Below, piece after piece: positions 23,120 through 23,142 of a stretch of DNA of 23,142 bases (position 1 is the first letter of the stretch; each line of letters begins with the position of its first letter). The translations under genes were made by a program, and so were the position numbers. A model generated the notes under the pieces. That model ran no database searches. It was given only the letters and a program-made list of their open reading frames with translations, and was not told where the DNA came from. Source of the DNA: JAQUOA01 sp037443785 (GTDB lineage: Bacteria > Bacteroidota > Ignavibacteria > UBA10030 > UBA8401); contig JBBINR010000047.1 in the NCBI GenBank assembly GCA_037443785.1, forward strand, positions 1 to 23,142, read 5' to 3'.

Positions 23120-23142
23120 ATTCTTAATTTCCTTTCACGAGT

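Noticed and set aside
1..23142. Mobile element, prophage, CRISPR, defence or RNA gene content
   Set aside because: No transposase, integrase, terminal inverted repeats, direct-repeat spacer arrays, tRNA cloverleaf or rRNA segments were seen by reading; genes are collinear and housekeeping or envelope type.

Overview
The window looks like a chromosomal segment from a Gram-negative bacterium of the Bacteroidota/Chlorobiota (FCB) side of the tree, most likely an Ignavibacteria- or Kapabacteria-like lineage. Clues are a very large exported protein ending in a type IX secretion sorting domain (NFPNPFNPSTS...), a Bacteroidota-type SdhA N-terminus (DSKIPDGPLEKKW), a single-subunit b558 SdhC, lipoproteins, mostly weak Shine-Dalgarno sites, and a bacterial geranylgeranylglyceryl phosphate synthase. 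The assignment is inferred from gene content only; there is no rRNA in the window.

Layout, left to right. (1) 1-435, minus: 5' part of a phosphohexomutase gene (GlmM type), cut by the window edge. (2) 684-1160, plus: small membrane-anchored haem-binding (CxxCH) protein, with ATATCACA/TGTGAT inverted elements upstream and downstream and a hairpin terminator candidate behind it. (3) 1339-12060, plus: five densely packed genes for exported or outer-membrane proteins. They are a TPR/TolB-like lipoprotein, a 1602-residue Asp-box protein with a T9SS tail, an outer-membrane beta-barrel, a second TolB-like protein paralogous to the first, and an 832-residue protein combining a TolB-like N-terminus, an Ig-like domain, a transglutaminase-like domain and TPRs. 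A perfect 13-bp hairpin terminator closes this cluster. (4) 12184-14340, plus: CHASE2-class III adenylate cyclase, with its own terminator. (5) 14517-17869, plus: sdhC-sdhA-sdhB, succinate:quinone oxidoreductase. A bidirectional terminator separates it from (6) 17939-23119, minus: a tight, probably co-transcribed set read right to left as GGGP synthase, gmhA, ybaB, recR, two tandem lipoproteins, pheA and ftsX.

How the genes fit together. Groups 1, 5 and 6 are mostly housekeeping: envelope sugar metabolism, respiration/TCA cycle, recombination repair, phenylalanine synthesis and division. Group 3 is the least conventional part. All five products are predicted to be exported, three carry a TolB/CsgG-like domain, one is a beta-barrel and one is a T9SS client, so a surface assembly or envelope-sensing system is a reasonable hypothesis, but no function can be assigned from sequence alone. 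The cyclase behind it has an extracytoplasmic CHASE2 sensor and could read envelope state, although a terminator separates it from group 3.

No tRNA, rRNA, CRISPR array, insertion sequence, integrase or phage gene was seen. The longest gene-free stretch is 436-683 (248 bp), which holds only weak promoter-like elements and a short palindrome.
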